Shown here: one piece after another, positions 29,783 through 39,500 of the stretch
How the letters are laid out: each line of letters opens with the position of its first letter
Numbering within the stretch: position 1 is the first letter of the stretch
Virus record (IMG/VR): IMGVR_UViG_3300025073_000032
Coordinates: 38,806-102,805 of that record
Length of the DNA: 64,000 nucleotides
Direction: 5' to 3' (one strand)
From: a virus
Program-made: the position numbers and the translations under genes
Notes under the pieces: generated by a model
Told to the model about the DNA's origin: nothing
Seen by the model: only the letters and a program-made list of their open reading frames with translations
Database searches by the model: none

Positions 29783-31098
29783 TTCTTCTTACCATCCTTT
29801 TTCTCATCTTTATCGAAATCAGCCCCAGTAACTTCTTCCAGAAACTTGACTCGCATAATATCATAGATGGTGCTATACAGAAGTGTTTGATACTTCTTAT
29901 CGTCCCTGTTCTTTGCCAGGAAGAGCCTTGTAAGGTCTTCCTCAGCCTCTGACTTTGTTTGACAAAGAGCAGCGATAACATCTGCTATTTTGGCCTGGGC
30001 ATAAGCTTCCCCAAGGTCTTCAATTGATACGTGCTTCTTGTTAACTGCACTCTGCTTTGTTTGAGCTGCTGTCCAGATAGGAATCCCCAGCTCATCCCCT
30101 AACCCTCGTAAATCCTCAACAATCTCCTCAATCTGTATGTGTTTATCTTGTCTGGAGGACGGTTTCATAATAGAAGCATAATCAACCAGAAGCAACTCAG
30201 GTACAAAGTTTTCGAGCTTCAAAAAAGCAAGATAAGCTCTCAACTCTGCTACAGAAAGTCCCTTTGTTGGGAATTTTTCTATTACTAGATCACAATGGTA
30301 AGCATTCTGTAAGGTAACAAGAGATTTTGCAAGCTCCTCTGAGCCTGTTTGCAGAATCGCTTTTGTTTTTCCGGTAAGATTTCGGTCATATCTAAGAGCC
30401 ACCTTCTTCTTAGACATTTCCAGTGTGATATGCAGAACTTTCTTCCGCAAACGTAAGGCATTTGCACCAAAGAGCGTGAGCCAGATAGATTTGCCCACGT
30501 TGGTTGGAGCAAGAATGACACCAAGTTCCCCCGGTCCCAAGCCTCCACCGATCTTGTTATCAAAGTCAGGAAAGCCTGTTGGAATCCGTATATCCGTATC
30601 TGGTGCATACCTTTCTCGGACATTCTTCTCATCAAAATACCTGTAAACCTCCCGCTTGAATTCGGTAACGCTAAATGCTTTCTGCAAAATTGCCTGCATT
30701 TTGTCGTATTTTCGATCTTGCCATAAATCGGCACATTCCGCAAGAGCGTTTCTTACTTCATGTGCTTTTACGAACTCACGCACCTGTTTTGCTATGAAAT
30801 CCTTCTCTGGCAAAGAATCAGCAAACACATCTTCAATCATATCGAAGTATTTGACTGGATTCTTTCTCTTAACAGTCTTCAAATAGTCCTTTGTTAGCTG
30901 AGCAAGAGCCAAGGGTGTTGGAGCATCGTTAAACTCCCTGAAGTATTCCTCTGTCAGTCGCACTAAGTCTACTAGCACTTCTGAATCAAAATATGCAGGT
31001 TTAACAAGCTCTACTGACTGTGCCAAGAACAATCTGTCCTGTACCATAACAGACAGAATCTTCTGCTGCATGTCTATGTCAAAAGTTTCTACATCCAT
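29779..31098 (-). CDS. Replicative DNA helicase (DnaB/gp41-like)
   Basis: 439 residues. An N-terminal helical domain is followed by the RecA-like motor: T-G-F-P-D-F-D near 173, Walker A A-P-T-N-V-G-K-S near 195, Walker B L-L-L-V-D-Y-A near 310 and the sensor A-A-Q-T-K-Q near 350. It unwinds the fork and partners with the primase downstream. The tail is Lys/Asp-rich (D-K-D-E-K-K-D-G-K-K-K). Confidence 0.92.
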   Translation of the reverse strand: MDVETFDIDMQQKILSVMVQDRLFLAQSVELVKPAYFDSEVLVDLVRLTEEYFREFNDAPTPLALAQLTKDYLKTVKRKNPVKYFDMIEDVFADSLPEKDFIAKQVREFVKAHEVRNALAECADLWQDRKYDKMQAILQKAFSVTEFKREVYRYFDEKNVRERYAPDTDIRIPTGFPDFDNKIGGGLGPGELGVILAPTNVGKSIWLTLFGANALRLRKKVLHITLEMSKKKVALRYDRNLTGKTKAILQTGSEELAKSLVTLQNAYHCDLVIEKFPTKGLSVAELRAYLAFLKLENFVPELLLVDYASIMKPSSRQDKHIQIEEIVEDLRGLGDELGIPIWTAAQTKQSAVNKKHVSIEDLGEAYAQAKIADVIAALCQTKSEAEEDLTRLFLAKNRDDKKYQTLLYSTIYDIMRVKFLEEVTGADFDKDEKKDGKKK

Positions 31099-31102
31099 AA
31101 TG

Positions 31103-31840
31103 TCACAGCCCTTTCACTTCTTTAGCTACTGACAGCACTGTTTGATAGAAATCCTTATCTTTTCTCATTCTTATCAAAGGAGCTATCATATCCTCACTGA
31201 AAGCTGTGTTAGTACTGTTTATATAATTCAGAAATGTTGTATTGGTAAGCAGATAGATTGGTGACAGCATATTTTCTAACATAATCAGGAGTTGTAGTTC
31301 TGTTAGATCAGGATTAGCTTTTCGGAAGGATTCTACAGTTTCTACAGAACTTTTGAGCTGTTGAGCTATCTTGCTGCTTTCTGACTTCATGGCAGATGCA
31401 AGCATTCCAGTTTCGAGCTTCTCTTGGATGTATCTATTATAATTCTCTTCAGCCCACATGCCAGCTAGCATGTTTGGGTAAGGGTAAGTTTTTCCTCCAA
31501 AATTTCTACCTCTGAATGCCTTGAATTGAACTTCGATGTACAACTCTTCAGGATAACAGAAAGCTGACAGTAGAGCATACAAACGCTGGAAAGATTTCCA
31601 ATTCTTGCTTTTTCTAGCTACGACAGGTTTAGGTGACAGAGCATGCCGGATTACTCCAGTGTATTTCAAAAACATCTTATCGTATATTATAGACAACTTG
31701 TAGATTTCTTTTTCAGTCCCTATGAAATTTTTTTCAGACAGAGCTAAAAGCTTTTGATTTGCTTTCTCTCTAATATCAAATATTGTTTTTACAGGTCTGA
31801 CAGCTGATATGGTTTCCTTTGATTCAACTTCTAATAGCAT
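31103..31840 (-). CDS. Unknown protein upstream of the helicase, 245 residues
   Basis: Helical protein starting MLLEVESKETISAVRPVKTI, no membrane segment. It lies four bases from the helicase start, the position where T4-like phages place a helicase loader or other replisome factor. I see no AAA+ motif, so loader function is only context. A CTAATAG site overlaps its first codons. Confidence 0.6.
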   Translation of the reverse strand: MLLEVESKETISAVRPVKTIFDIREKANQKLLALSEKNFIGTEKEIYKLSIIYDKMFLKYTGVIRHALSPKPVVARKSKNWKSFQRLYALLSAFCYPEELYIEVQFKAFRGRNFGGKTYPYPNMLAGMWAEENYNRYIQEKLETGMLASAMKSESSKIAQQLKSSVETVESFRKANPDLTELQLLIMLENMLSPIYLLTNTTFLNYINSTNTAFSEDMIAPLIRMRKDKDFYQTVLSVAKEVKGL

Positions 31841-31875
31841 TTGTTATTACCTCAGATTCTCAAGAAGTGGACTAA

Positions 31876-31957
31876 GAGAAAATTTTAATTTTCTCCCATT
31901 TTTACGAAGTAAAAATGATTGAGTACAAAGAGTATTTTAGTATAGTTATATACTATA
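31876..31957. repeat. Three tandem hairpins in an AT-rich intergenic region
   Basis: The gap 31841-32030 holds no gene but three inverted repeats: GAGAAAAT/ATTTTCTC (31876-31895), CATTTTTAC/GTAAAAATG (31897-31917) and TATAGT/ACTATA (31941-31957). Long AT-runs surround them. None has a clear U-run on the coding strand. The place, between the lysis/regulator genes and the replication operon, suits an operator, attenuator or replication start region. Confidence 0.55.
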
Positions 31958-32030
31958 TTTTTGAGCGGATTCATAAACTGATGAATTCCTTAAGTAATAA
32001 ATAACTAATATAAACATTTTTGTCGTCATG

Positions 32031-32330
32031 TTATATATTAGACTTTAGTGCGTTTAGAGCATCGGAAAGTACTATGTAATATGTTCTAATAGGAAAACCA
32101 ATTCGCATGGTTCTGAGTACCTTCTTCTCTTTTAATATAATCTTTGCACGTTGTAGTTGATTGTATGAAATGTTGAGTTCATCGGTGAGATTTTTATCGG
32201 TGAATCGTGCAGGATTGCTTTTGCTTGCTCCCTCATTCAACAACTTCTGTAACAAAATTAAAGCTGAGATGTTGGATGTTACAGGGAGAATGCTTACGTC
32301 AATATGGCTAATAGATGGTTGCTTCTGCAA
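32031..32330 (-). CDS. Winged-helix DNA-binding protein, 99 residues
   Basis: The start is a TTG at 32328-32330, supported by GAAGGAGTCAAAAA. Residues about 45-90 (L-T-D-E-L-N-I-S-Y-N-Q-L-Q-R-A-K-I-I-L) form a helix-turn-helix followed by a wing (R-T-M-R-I-G-F-P-I-R-T-Y-Y). It may regulate the neighbouring replication genes through the hairpin-rich region directly downstream. Confidence 0.65.
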   Translation of the reverse strand: MQKQPSISHIDVSILPVTSNISALILLQKLLNEGASKSNPARFTDKNLTDELNISYNQLQRAKIILKEKKVLRTMRIGFPIRTYYIVLSDALNALKSNI

Positions 32331-32367
32331 TTTTTGACTCCTTCATAGTTATTTGGTGCAGACACGA

Positions 32368-32399
32368 AAGCCCTACAAGGTTTCTTCCCGGTAGGACTT
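32368..32399 (-). terminator. Probable terminator after the lysis cassette
   Basis: Minus-strand AAGTCCTAC pairs with GTAGGGCTT over nine positions with one G-U pair, followed by a short TCG. The loop is 14 bases. It lies 50 bases after the stop at 32449 and before the HTH gene. The U-run is short, so efficiency is uncertain. Confidence 0.55.
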
Positions 32400-32448
32400 C
32401 ACATGTTATATCCTCTACAAAGGATTTACAACCTATTTTTGGATAATT

Positions 32449-32628
32449 TTACAGTTTAGGTTGCATCGGCTGGAGTTTATCCAGCAGATCGTTGATTTTC
32501 TTGATCTTTTCTTCTGGCGATTCATCGGACTTTTCCATCGTATTCATCAAGTTATTAGCAAGTTGAATAGCTGGAGGAGTTAAAACTGTGGCCAGCTGAA
32601 GGATTGCAAGTACAAGTTGAGGGTTCAT
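32449..32628 (-). CDS. Hypothetical 59-residue protein at the end of the lysis cassette
   Basis: Starts MNPQLVLAILQLATVLTPPA, a moderately hydrophobic segment, then an acidic/basic helix (S-P-E-E-K-I-K-K-I-N-D-L-L). TAATG overlap with the lipoprotein gene. It could be a spanin partner or holin regulator; no motif confirms this. Confidence 0.55.
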   Translation of the reverse strand: MNPQLVLAILQLATVLTPPAIQLANNLMNTMEKSDESPEEKIKKINDLLDKLQPMQPKL

Positions 32629-33050
32629 TATTTACCTCCCACTGGCGCTGGAGCAGTAGTACCTAGAAGAGCCAAAGTCAAGCTCTCAAGCATCTGTTTA
32701 TCTAATAGAAAGCGATTGACAGCTTCAAGGTATGCAGTATGCTTATTCGGATCATTGTTTGAAACAATCGATTCTCTCAAAGCAACAAGCAATAGTTTGT
32801 AAGAGCCTAAAGCTTGATTGTATACCGGAGTAATCTTATTATATGTCTCTTTAGATATTTGACCGGCTGCATACAAAGATTCACAGAGAGGTGGTACTGC
32901 TTGCAAGGCCACACCCAAACTGTCAACAGTCTGTTCTGCTGCCTGTTGAGCCTGCTGTACAGGTGTAAGGCTGGAGTTACTTCCTACAGTAGCACATCCA
33001 GTAAAGACAAACAGCATCAATACTGTACACAACATAGTTAACTTTCTCAT
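32628..33050 (-). CDS. Lipoprotein, possible outer-membrane spanin
   Basis: A signal peptide M-R-K-L-T-M-L-C-T-V-L-M-L-F-V ends in the lipobox F-T-G-C, so the mature protein starts at Cys-19. The 122-residue remainder is helical with a Pro/Gly tail. Spanin pairs join both membranes in phages of diderm hosts, and o-spanins are lipoproteins. The usual o-spanin is smaller and an obvious i-spanin is not seen, so the call is tentative. Context: endolysin and holin-like genes are adjacent. Confidence 0.6.
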   Translation of the reverse strand: MRKLTMLCTVLMLFVFTGCATVGSNSSLTPVQQAQQAAEQTVDSLGVALQAVPPLCESLYAAGQISKETYNKITPVYNQALGSYKLLLVALRESIVSNNDPNKHTAYLEAVNRFLLDKQMLESLTLALLGTTAPAPVGGK

Positions 33051-33226
33051 TCTGGTTTGTTCTCCTTTTTGTCAGATAGTTTCTGGTACCCTAAGGCAGA
33101 TATTGCGCCGATGAAAGCTGAAGCAATCATCTTCAATAGCTCCATGTTCTTGTCAGGTACTGGTACCCAAAAACTGAGTAGAGCTATTATGCATAATGTC
33201 AGTGCAAATAGCGTGTTCGTAAGCAT
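33047..33226 (-). CDS. Holin-like membrane protein, 59 residues
   Basis: Starts MLTNTLFALTLCIIALLSFW, first membrane helix; a second follows at about 31-47 (L-K-M-I-A-S-A-F-I-G-A-I-S-A-L-G), then a charged end K-K-E-N-K-P-E. Two spans, small size and its place next to the endolysin fit a holin. Overlaps the lipoprotein gene (ATGA). Confidence 0.65.
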   Translation of the reverse strand: MLTNTLFALTLCIIALLSFWVPVPDKNMELLKMIASAFIGAISALGYQKLSDKKENKPE

Positions 33227-33242
33227 ACCTTTCTCACCCCTT

Positions 33243-33746
33243 TCACGTTGTTAGAGAATACTCAAAGTGCATACCATCTAATCTTTTATTATAGTCTCCT
33301 CCCCAAAAAAAGCCATGCTTGTTAGCTATCTCTATTAGAGGTCTGACTGTGCCCTTGCCGGTGGCTGGTTTAGAACCTAGAGGATTCCATTCAACATTGA
33401 TATCAAAAGCTGTACCGAATGAATGGTTACTGAGTGTTTTTTCACTACCTCGGATCATACGAGGGTAGAAAGATCCTCCCCAGGTCAATACGTACTTCAG
33501 CAATCCTGCTGCTTCCCACTCAGCGAACATAGCTTTCATGGCTTCAGCAGCTTTTTTGTGCATGTAAATATCACAGCTTTTAGGAGCACCTTTAACCCCT
33601 TTAAGTTGCGGTATATCTATTAAAACAATGTTGTTCTTTATCCAATTGCCAAGAATCTGTATTTCGCCGTTTGGTTTCTTGTTGTATTTAAAATAACCAA
33701 AAATTTTCATCCTCTCAGCGTTGGAGGTAACAGGCTTCAGTGCCAT
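33243..33746 (-). CDS. Endolysin, M15-type L-Ala-D-Glu/D-Ala peptidase
   Basis: 167 residues with the M15 zinc motifs S-N-H-S-F-G-T-A-F-D-I-N near 105-116 and D-G-M-H-F-E-Y near 155-161. These enzymes cut peptide bonds in peptidoglycan. No cell-wall-binding domain is present, as usual for phages of Gram-negative hosts. Flanked by holin-like genes. Confidence 0.88.
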   Translation of the reverse strand: MALKPVTSNAERMKIFGYFKYNKKPNGEIQILGNWIKNNIVLIDIPQLKGVKGAPKSCDIYMHKKAAEAMKAMFAEWEAAGLLKYVLTWGGSFYPRMIRGSEKTLSNHSFGTAFDINVEWNPLGSKPATGKGTVRPLIEIANKHGFFWGGDYNKRLDGMHFEYSLTT

Positions 33747-34129
33747 TATCTTCTATCCTCTATATGGTTCATATGAAAGTTTTGCTCAGCCCTCACTTCT
33801 GGAGCACCTGACTTCTCTCCTATTTTCCAATCTTTGAAATCACTGAGATGAGTTACTACCATAAAGAACATAAATATAATAGCAATCCAAGCAAATAGGT
33901 TTGCTGTGTTTTTCCTGATCCCAGGCCAGAGATTGTTCTGATCTTTAAGCTGAGCTATCTTCTCGTTTACCAGCAGAGTAGTGCTGATGTTGGCTACTGA
34001 CTCTTTAATATCTTTCACATCAGATTTAATTTCGCTAATGTGCTCCTGAGTAGTTTCGCTCCAAAGCTTTAAGGTGAGCACACCCTCTTCAAGAGTCTTT
34101 ATTCTTTTTTCTTCTCTGTCATCAAGCAC
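33746..34129 (-). CDS. Coiled-coil membrane protein (XhlA/holin-associated type)
   Basis: GTG start 34127-34129 with GGGAG upstream. Residues 5-65 form a coiled coil (K-T-L-E-E-G-V-L-T-L, I-K-S-D-V-K-D-I-K-E-S-V); residues about 77-94 a membrane helix (L-F-A-W-I-A-I-I-F-M-F-F). This is the layout of XhlA-like haemolysin/holin accessory proteins. Its stop overlaps the endolysin start. Confidence 0.65.
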   Translation of the reverse strand: MLDDREEKRIKTLEEGVLTLKLWSETTQEHISEIKSDVKDIKESVANISTTLLVNEKIAQLKDQNNLWPGIRKNTANLFAWIAIIFMFFMVVTHLSDFKDWKIGEKSGAPEVRAEQNFHMNHIEDRR

Positions 34130-34150
34130 CCCATACTCCCTTCAAGTGAA

Positions 34151-35236
34151 TTATCTGTAACGAATACAAGGCAGCAGTGCGATATTGTGTGGTCTAGTTT
34201 CAGTTCCTCCTCCAGCTTCATCTGTCCAAGGAAGAGCATTATCCCAGTCAGTACTGTCAGTACCAGGATTAGCTAAACCATAAGCCATATTATAACCAAA
34301 GATATGCTCAGTGTTATTACCACCACCCCAAGGCACAGTATGTTTATGTGCTTTGAAGTTATCTGTTTGTGTACCTCCAAAAGCTCTATTAGCATCTAGT
34401 CCAGTAGAGGTACCATTCCAACCACGAACAAACTGACCTTTCATATCTGGCAGATTGAATGTGGTTGTTCCATCTCCAACCCCGAACGCGGTACCAATGG
34501 CCGCGTATAGTGTTGAATATGTGGTTCTACTGATAGCTGAACCGTCACATACAAGCCAACCAGCAGGTACAGTAGAACGAGCAAAAAAAGCAACTTGAGC
34601 AATGTACTCAGCACTACTACCTCCCCACAGCCTACGTTTGTCTATCATCATGCTGGATACTATGTCACCACTCGCTGTTCTATTTATAATAGCTATTTGG
34701 CATACCCAGTGATATCTTTGGCTGCTGTCGGTGTAGTTTACCATGCTACCGTTATTCTCAGCTACTTTAACCGCCCAATTTAACTTGAGCCTGCAAGAAG
34801 TTCTAATGTTAAGAGTCGGATCTTTGATTTCAGGATCAGCTATGTCGTTAATTTCATCGTACCATACATCAAGATATACATTATCGATACGAGGACCACT
34901 TGGAGAAGTTAAACTAGGCTGAGAATTAGGCTGAGTAAGGTAAGTACAATCTATTGAGTTAGAAAGATACCAACCATCTAATAGATACTTACCTGCTTTG
35001 ACAGTAAAATTGTTTGCTGCTCCTGTACCTACGCAGAGAAAACCATTATCATTGGTACCATCACCAACTATCATGTAAGCTATCCTACGAAGATAGGTAA
35101 GCTGCATTTCTTGCAAAGCATTGAACTCATCATCTGGTACAGGTACTCCCATCTCCTTAAGTACCATAAGATAGTTATCAGTCTCATCATAGCTGAAGCG
35201 AGAATAGTTGCCTGTCCAGTTAGTGCCTTTTTGCAT
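34151..35236 (-). CDS. Tail fibre with phage tail-collar domain
   Basis: 361 residues. The N-terminus probably docks to the baseplate. Residues about 215-280 are a tail-collar domain: V-P-A-G-W-L-V-C-D-G-S-A-I, Y-S-T-L-Y-A-A-I-G-T-A-F-G and F-N-L-P-D-M-K-G-Q-F-V-R-G-W. The C-terminus has H-K-H near 300 and E-T-R-P-H-N-I-A-L-L-P-C-I, typical of short fibres such as T4 gp12. It is a likely receptor-binding protein. Confidence 0.88.
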   Translation of the reverse strand: MQKGTNWTGNYSRFSYDETDNYLMVLKEMGVPVPDDEFNALQEMQLTYLRRIAYMIVGDGTNDNGFLCVGTGAANNFTVKAGKYLLDGWYLSNSIDCTYLTQPNSQPSLTSPSGPRIDNVYLDVWYDEINDIADPEIKDPTLNIRTSCRLKLNWAVKVAENNGSMVNYTDSSQRYHWVCQIAIINRTASGDIVSSMMIDKRRLWGGSSAEYIAQVAFFARSTVPAGWLVCDGSAISRTTYSTLYAAIGTAFGVGDGTTTFNLPDMKGQFVRGWNGTSTGLDANRAFGGTQTDNFKAHKHTVPWGGGNNTEHIFGYNMAYGLANPGTDSTDWDNALPWTDEAGGGTETRPHNIALLPCIRYR

Positions 35237-35247
35237 TGTTCAATCCT

Positions 35248-36534
35248 TTATGAATGTTGTAATACAATCGGTATGTAGATCAAACTCCCTGGTGCTGTTC
35301 TCCATTGAGGGTCGTTTGTTGTCTCTCCAACAGTATTTGTGTGCAAATAACCGCTCTGTATGTAGTATACCGGAAAACACCCAGCAGCTCTATACCTGTT
35401 AACTACATCTATTATAGCATCAATCTCTGCTTGTGAGAGTGTAGTAAGATCAATGCCATTAAACTTGATTCCAAAGGTATTTCTCAGAACAGGGTACTCA
35501 TCAGTAACGTTTACTGAGTATCCTAATTGAGAGAGCATTAACTTTATAAGAGCCTTTTCATTTATTTTGATAGCTGCAATACCAGCCATTGCTCGTCTGA
35601 ACAGCACAGCATCTTCTTCAGCTGTAAACCTTTGAAATCCAAAGTATTTACACCAAAGAGTAAGCCAATCGTTGTCCGATCTTCCGAAATAGATTTCCTC
35701 CTTGCCAGCGATATAATCACTAATGTTACCCATAAGAAACTGCTCTATCGCTGAGACTATCCTACGATTAAGAGAAGTTTCATAATATACAGTACTGCTT
35801 ACAATAGGACCATTGGTAAGAGTATGACTTCTCAAGTTGTTCCACTCTGTATTTATAGTCTCCACAGTGAAACCAGCATCAGAAACAAGCTGACTAACTT
35901 CTGCTATAGTTTTATTAGCAATATCTATCTCTTTCTCTTCCTCAGGTACACGTATTATCAGAGTTTTCATGTCTGGAGATACTCTGACATGGTTTACCCT
36001 ATCGTCTATTACTCTGAATATAGGAGTAGGGTAGCTATCTTTGTCAAAATAAGGAGGAAGATGCTCTACTAGATTCAGAGGACTTACAGGATAGGTTATT
36101 GCCTGTGAGGGAGTGAGAGGTGGAGGAAGAGGTGGTTTTACTATGTCAACAGGAGCTGTGGTAGCATGCACCTGTCTTGAAGCTGGACCCTCTCCTATGT
36201 CATTCACAGCTGTCACTACATAGAAATATGTAGAGTTAGACATAAGACCTATGTGTACGTATGGGGAAGAAGCGGCTACAAGTTTGTAACCGCTCAGTGT
36301 TGTGACTCCATATATTGTTGACCAATACACATGGTAGAACATTGCCTGTGGAACAGGACTCCAAGACAGGCGTACTTGATTATTCTGACCGATAGCACTT
36401 ACGCCTAATGGAGCTACAGGAGTTCCTGTCTCAGTAGTCCAAGAGTTAAGGGTTATAGCAAAACCTGTAATAGAGTATGCAGATAGGTTCTCAGGACTTA
36501 ACCTAGATCGTCCTGTTACAGTAAGTTTTCCCAT
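35248..36534 (-). CDS. Baseplate/fibre-adaptor protein with FN3 domain
   Basis: 428 residues. Residues about 40-130 form a fibronectin type III domain (P-L-G-V-S-A-I, V-R-L-S-W-S-P-V, Y-F-Y-V-V-T-A-V-N-D-I-G-E-G). A Pro-rich linker (P-P-L-P-P-P-L) leads to a C-terminal half with the look of P2 gpI-type tail protein (L-M-L-S-Q-L-G-Y, V-N-R-Y-R-A-A-G-C-F). It probably joins spike or fibre to the baseplate. Confidence 0.65.
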   Translation of the reverse strand: MGKLTVTGRSRLSPENLSAYSITGFAITLNSWTTETGTPVAPLGVSAIGQNNQVRLSWSPVPQAMFYHVYWSTIYGVTTLSGYKLVAASSPYVHIGLMSNSTYFYVVTAVNDIGEGPASRQVHATTAPVDIVKPPLPPPLTPSQAITYPVSPLNLVEHLPPYFDKDSYPTPIFRVIDDRVNHVRVSPDMKTLIIRVPEEEKEIDIANKTIAEVSQLVSDAGFTVETINTEWNNLRSHTLTNGPIVSSTVYYETSLNRRIVSAIEQFLMGNISDYIAGKEEIYFGRSDNDWLTLWCKYFGFQRFTAEEDAVLFRRAMAGIAAIKINEKALIKLMLSQLGYSVNVTDEYPVLRNTFGIKFNGIDLTTLSQAEIDAIIDVVNRYRAAGCFPVYYIQSGYLHTNTVGETTNDPQWRTAPGSLIYIPIVLQHS

Positions 36535-36535
36535 A

Positions 36536-39500
36536 TTACACCTCTGTTATAACAAGAGTGAAGAAATGATATCCATCAGCTGGATTGTTCTGTTTCAAAA
36601 TATCTGCATACAACCTGATAGTTTGAGAGTATCCGTTAGAGGGAACTGGTATAGCTACGTTAGCTTCGCTTCTTGCAGTAACTGATGTAGCTTTGGTTAC
36701 TCCATTATCCAGTGATAGTTTGAAGTAGTTTGTTATTACAGCATCACCATTATATTTAACAGCTCCTACTGTAACAGTATAGCTGTGAGCAGAGCCATCT
36801 TTGTTATAAATCTTGAAATCAACATAGTTGGAGAAATTTGCACTGTCTGGAATGTTAGGGAAAGCCAACGGATACTCAGACGTATACTCAGCAGCTTTAT
36901 CTGCTCTCCACACTTCTATTTTCGGTGATGTATATGTACCAAAAACATGAGCACAGTAAATTGATCCACCATTAGTATTTGATAGTCTAATCCAAGTAGC
37001 CAAAGCATCATTCATACTGAATGTTGTGTAGTTAGGCGTAAGGTAAGTACCGTTATTTATTACAGTAGACCATGTTCCATCTAACCCATCCGTTGAATCA
37101 GTGGAAACTTCTATCTTAATAGATGTGCTACTCTGATTGAACTTTAATTTCATTGTATTGATAGCCACAGTACCAGGCAAATGAATCATCAATCCTTTCC
37201 CTGTGAAATCTACAGTGTTACCTGAATATTGATCCCCATCCAAAATCTCTTCGTTACCCGCAGTCATCAAGGATTTAACCCCCGATGAGGTTGTCCACAT
37301 GTAAGCAGTGCAATCATCTACACTCCACCGAAGTCTATTCTGGCCTACTCCCACAGGATCAGGGCTAGCAGCACCGAACATGTAAGCACCTACATCCCAA
37401 ATAGCCCTTGCTGTGGCCGTAACGTCTTTGGTAAATGACGTAGCACAACTTGTGCCTTTGGCTATATCAGGACTTGTAGTTTGCAGGCCAAGATTTAGAC
37501 TACTCAGGTTAGTACTTATGAAGTTAGGGTTAGCATTGATATCTAATAGAGAATGTATACCATGAGTATCAAATGCCAAAGCTTTCCAAGCAGCAAGAGT
37601 CTGAGATGCTCCTAAATAAGTTAAAGGACTTGGATTATCCGTGTAGAAGTGGTTATAATCTGACACAAAACCAGTTCCTTGACCTGTAGCTACGTTTACC
37701 GTCTGTCTGATAGGACTTGATACACCTATCATATGAAAAAAGATGTTGTTCTTCACATCCGTTCCTGAACAATTATAAGCTCCAGCTGCTTCAAGCTTAA
37801 GTCCGTCTATCCACCCTTTCCCAGCAGACCCATAGATAGTGTTATTGTAGATACCAATGTTCTGTGGAGCTTGCAGATGAATAGCAGCTGTGCCTATGCC
37901 AGTCTGTTCCAGTCTTCCTATTAGAACGTTACTATGCACTACCCAGTTGGAAGCTGGTTTGTTGGAGTTATTCTGGAGACTGATCCCATAAGTACAATTG
38001 TCTATTATATTACCATGTACCCAACCCCACCAGCCATTATTCAGAGAACCAGCGTCTATCGGGCCTACTCCGTAAGGCACGTTAGTGTTCCATGGAGTAG
38101 TGAGGTCTTTAACATAATTGTAACGAGTGATACTGTAGCGTAGACCGTACATCCCACTACGACAACCAGGACCAGTAATTATATTATACTCGTACAAGCA
38201 ACCTTCACCACCTGGAGGAAGAGCGTTAAACCCTATGTTAGTACAGGTATTTCCAATGCAGATTGTATACATAGACCTGCCTGTATACACACTACTCGAC
38301 TTAATGTTCTCAAAAGTGTTACCGATCAGCTGTAAATATAAAGCATCTCCTACAGTATTTGCTATAGCAGCTGTAGTTACGTTGGTGTCTGTATTACAAA
38401 GGTTAAACCTCAAGTCTTCAAATTTAATGTGGTTCTTACCATTCAGCTCTATCAGCTTGAGCTTGTCACCAGCTTCTACTGTACCGCTACCGTTTACATC
38501 ACCAGTAATAGTGGCATAACCAGTACCCCATGAAGGTATAGATTTGAATGTAATTGGTCTACATATAGTGTAAGAAATAGTAGCTACAGCATGCCCTATT
38601 CCTACGTAGTTTCTGAGAGTAAGCTGACCATTACTTGAGATTGAACTTATCTGGTGCAGACCTACTGATTCGACATAAGTATTAATCGAACTGTCAAGAC
38701 TGTGCCAGATATACACATAGTCAGACGTTCTAACAGCACTTGATACAAAGGTTCCAGAGGTATCAGATAGTACTCCTGTAGAAGTTAAAGTACCTGTAGT
38801 CCCTGAACAAACAGTAGCCCCTTCGGTTGCCATTGTTATCAGATCAGGACGATAAGTTACACCTTTTTTAAAGGTTACTGAATCCCCAGGTGTTAAGGTT
38901 GTTGAGGCAGCAATTCCTGTAGCAGCAGCATCACCAGGACAATGTTGGAAAGGAGCATCAGTAGTTTTACCTACGTTAGTATCGCTTCCTGAAACAAAAT
39001 CTACGTAATAGGCAATTCCTGTAGCCTCATCTCCAGGTTCTTCGGGGTCTTCAGGGGGAGGTGGAGGCTCATCCGGTGGCACATCCACAAGCCCATACTC
39101 ATTTGCCCCTATGTCATAAGTAGTGCCGGTAAAAGGATAGCCTCTACCCATATCCTTGCCTACATTGATACAAGGTGAGTTTACTTGCAGTTTGAAATCC
39201 TTGATTGAAGTATCAACATACAAAGGATTTGTGCTTAGCAAGTTATTAGCGATACTTTGGCCACTGGCACTACCAAGATTCCAGTTACTGGAGTTGTTAT
39301 AGAAACAGTTATTCTGAATCTCAACACCAGCTAAACCACCTGAGTTATTACATCCTCCAGTACAGTATGTGACTATGTTATTATCAAATTTCAGGTTCTG
39401 TAGACTTGATACAGAATTACTGAAAGCAGGACCACTGTTGTTGAATGTATTATTGAATATAAGAGCTGTAGCTATAGTAACAGAACCATTATTGTTAGTG

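Noticed and set aside
38235-38519. Plus-strand open frames inside the tail-spike gene and many others elsewhere on the plus strand
   Set aside because: All lie opposite longer minus-strand genes with good starts; no independent ribosome sites or family patterns were seen, so I treat the window as single-stranded in coding.
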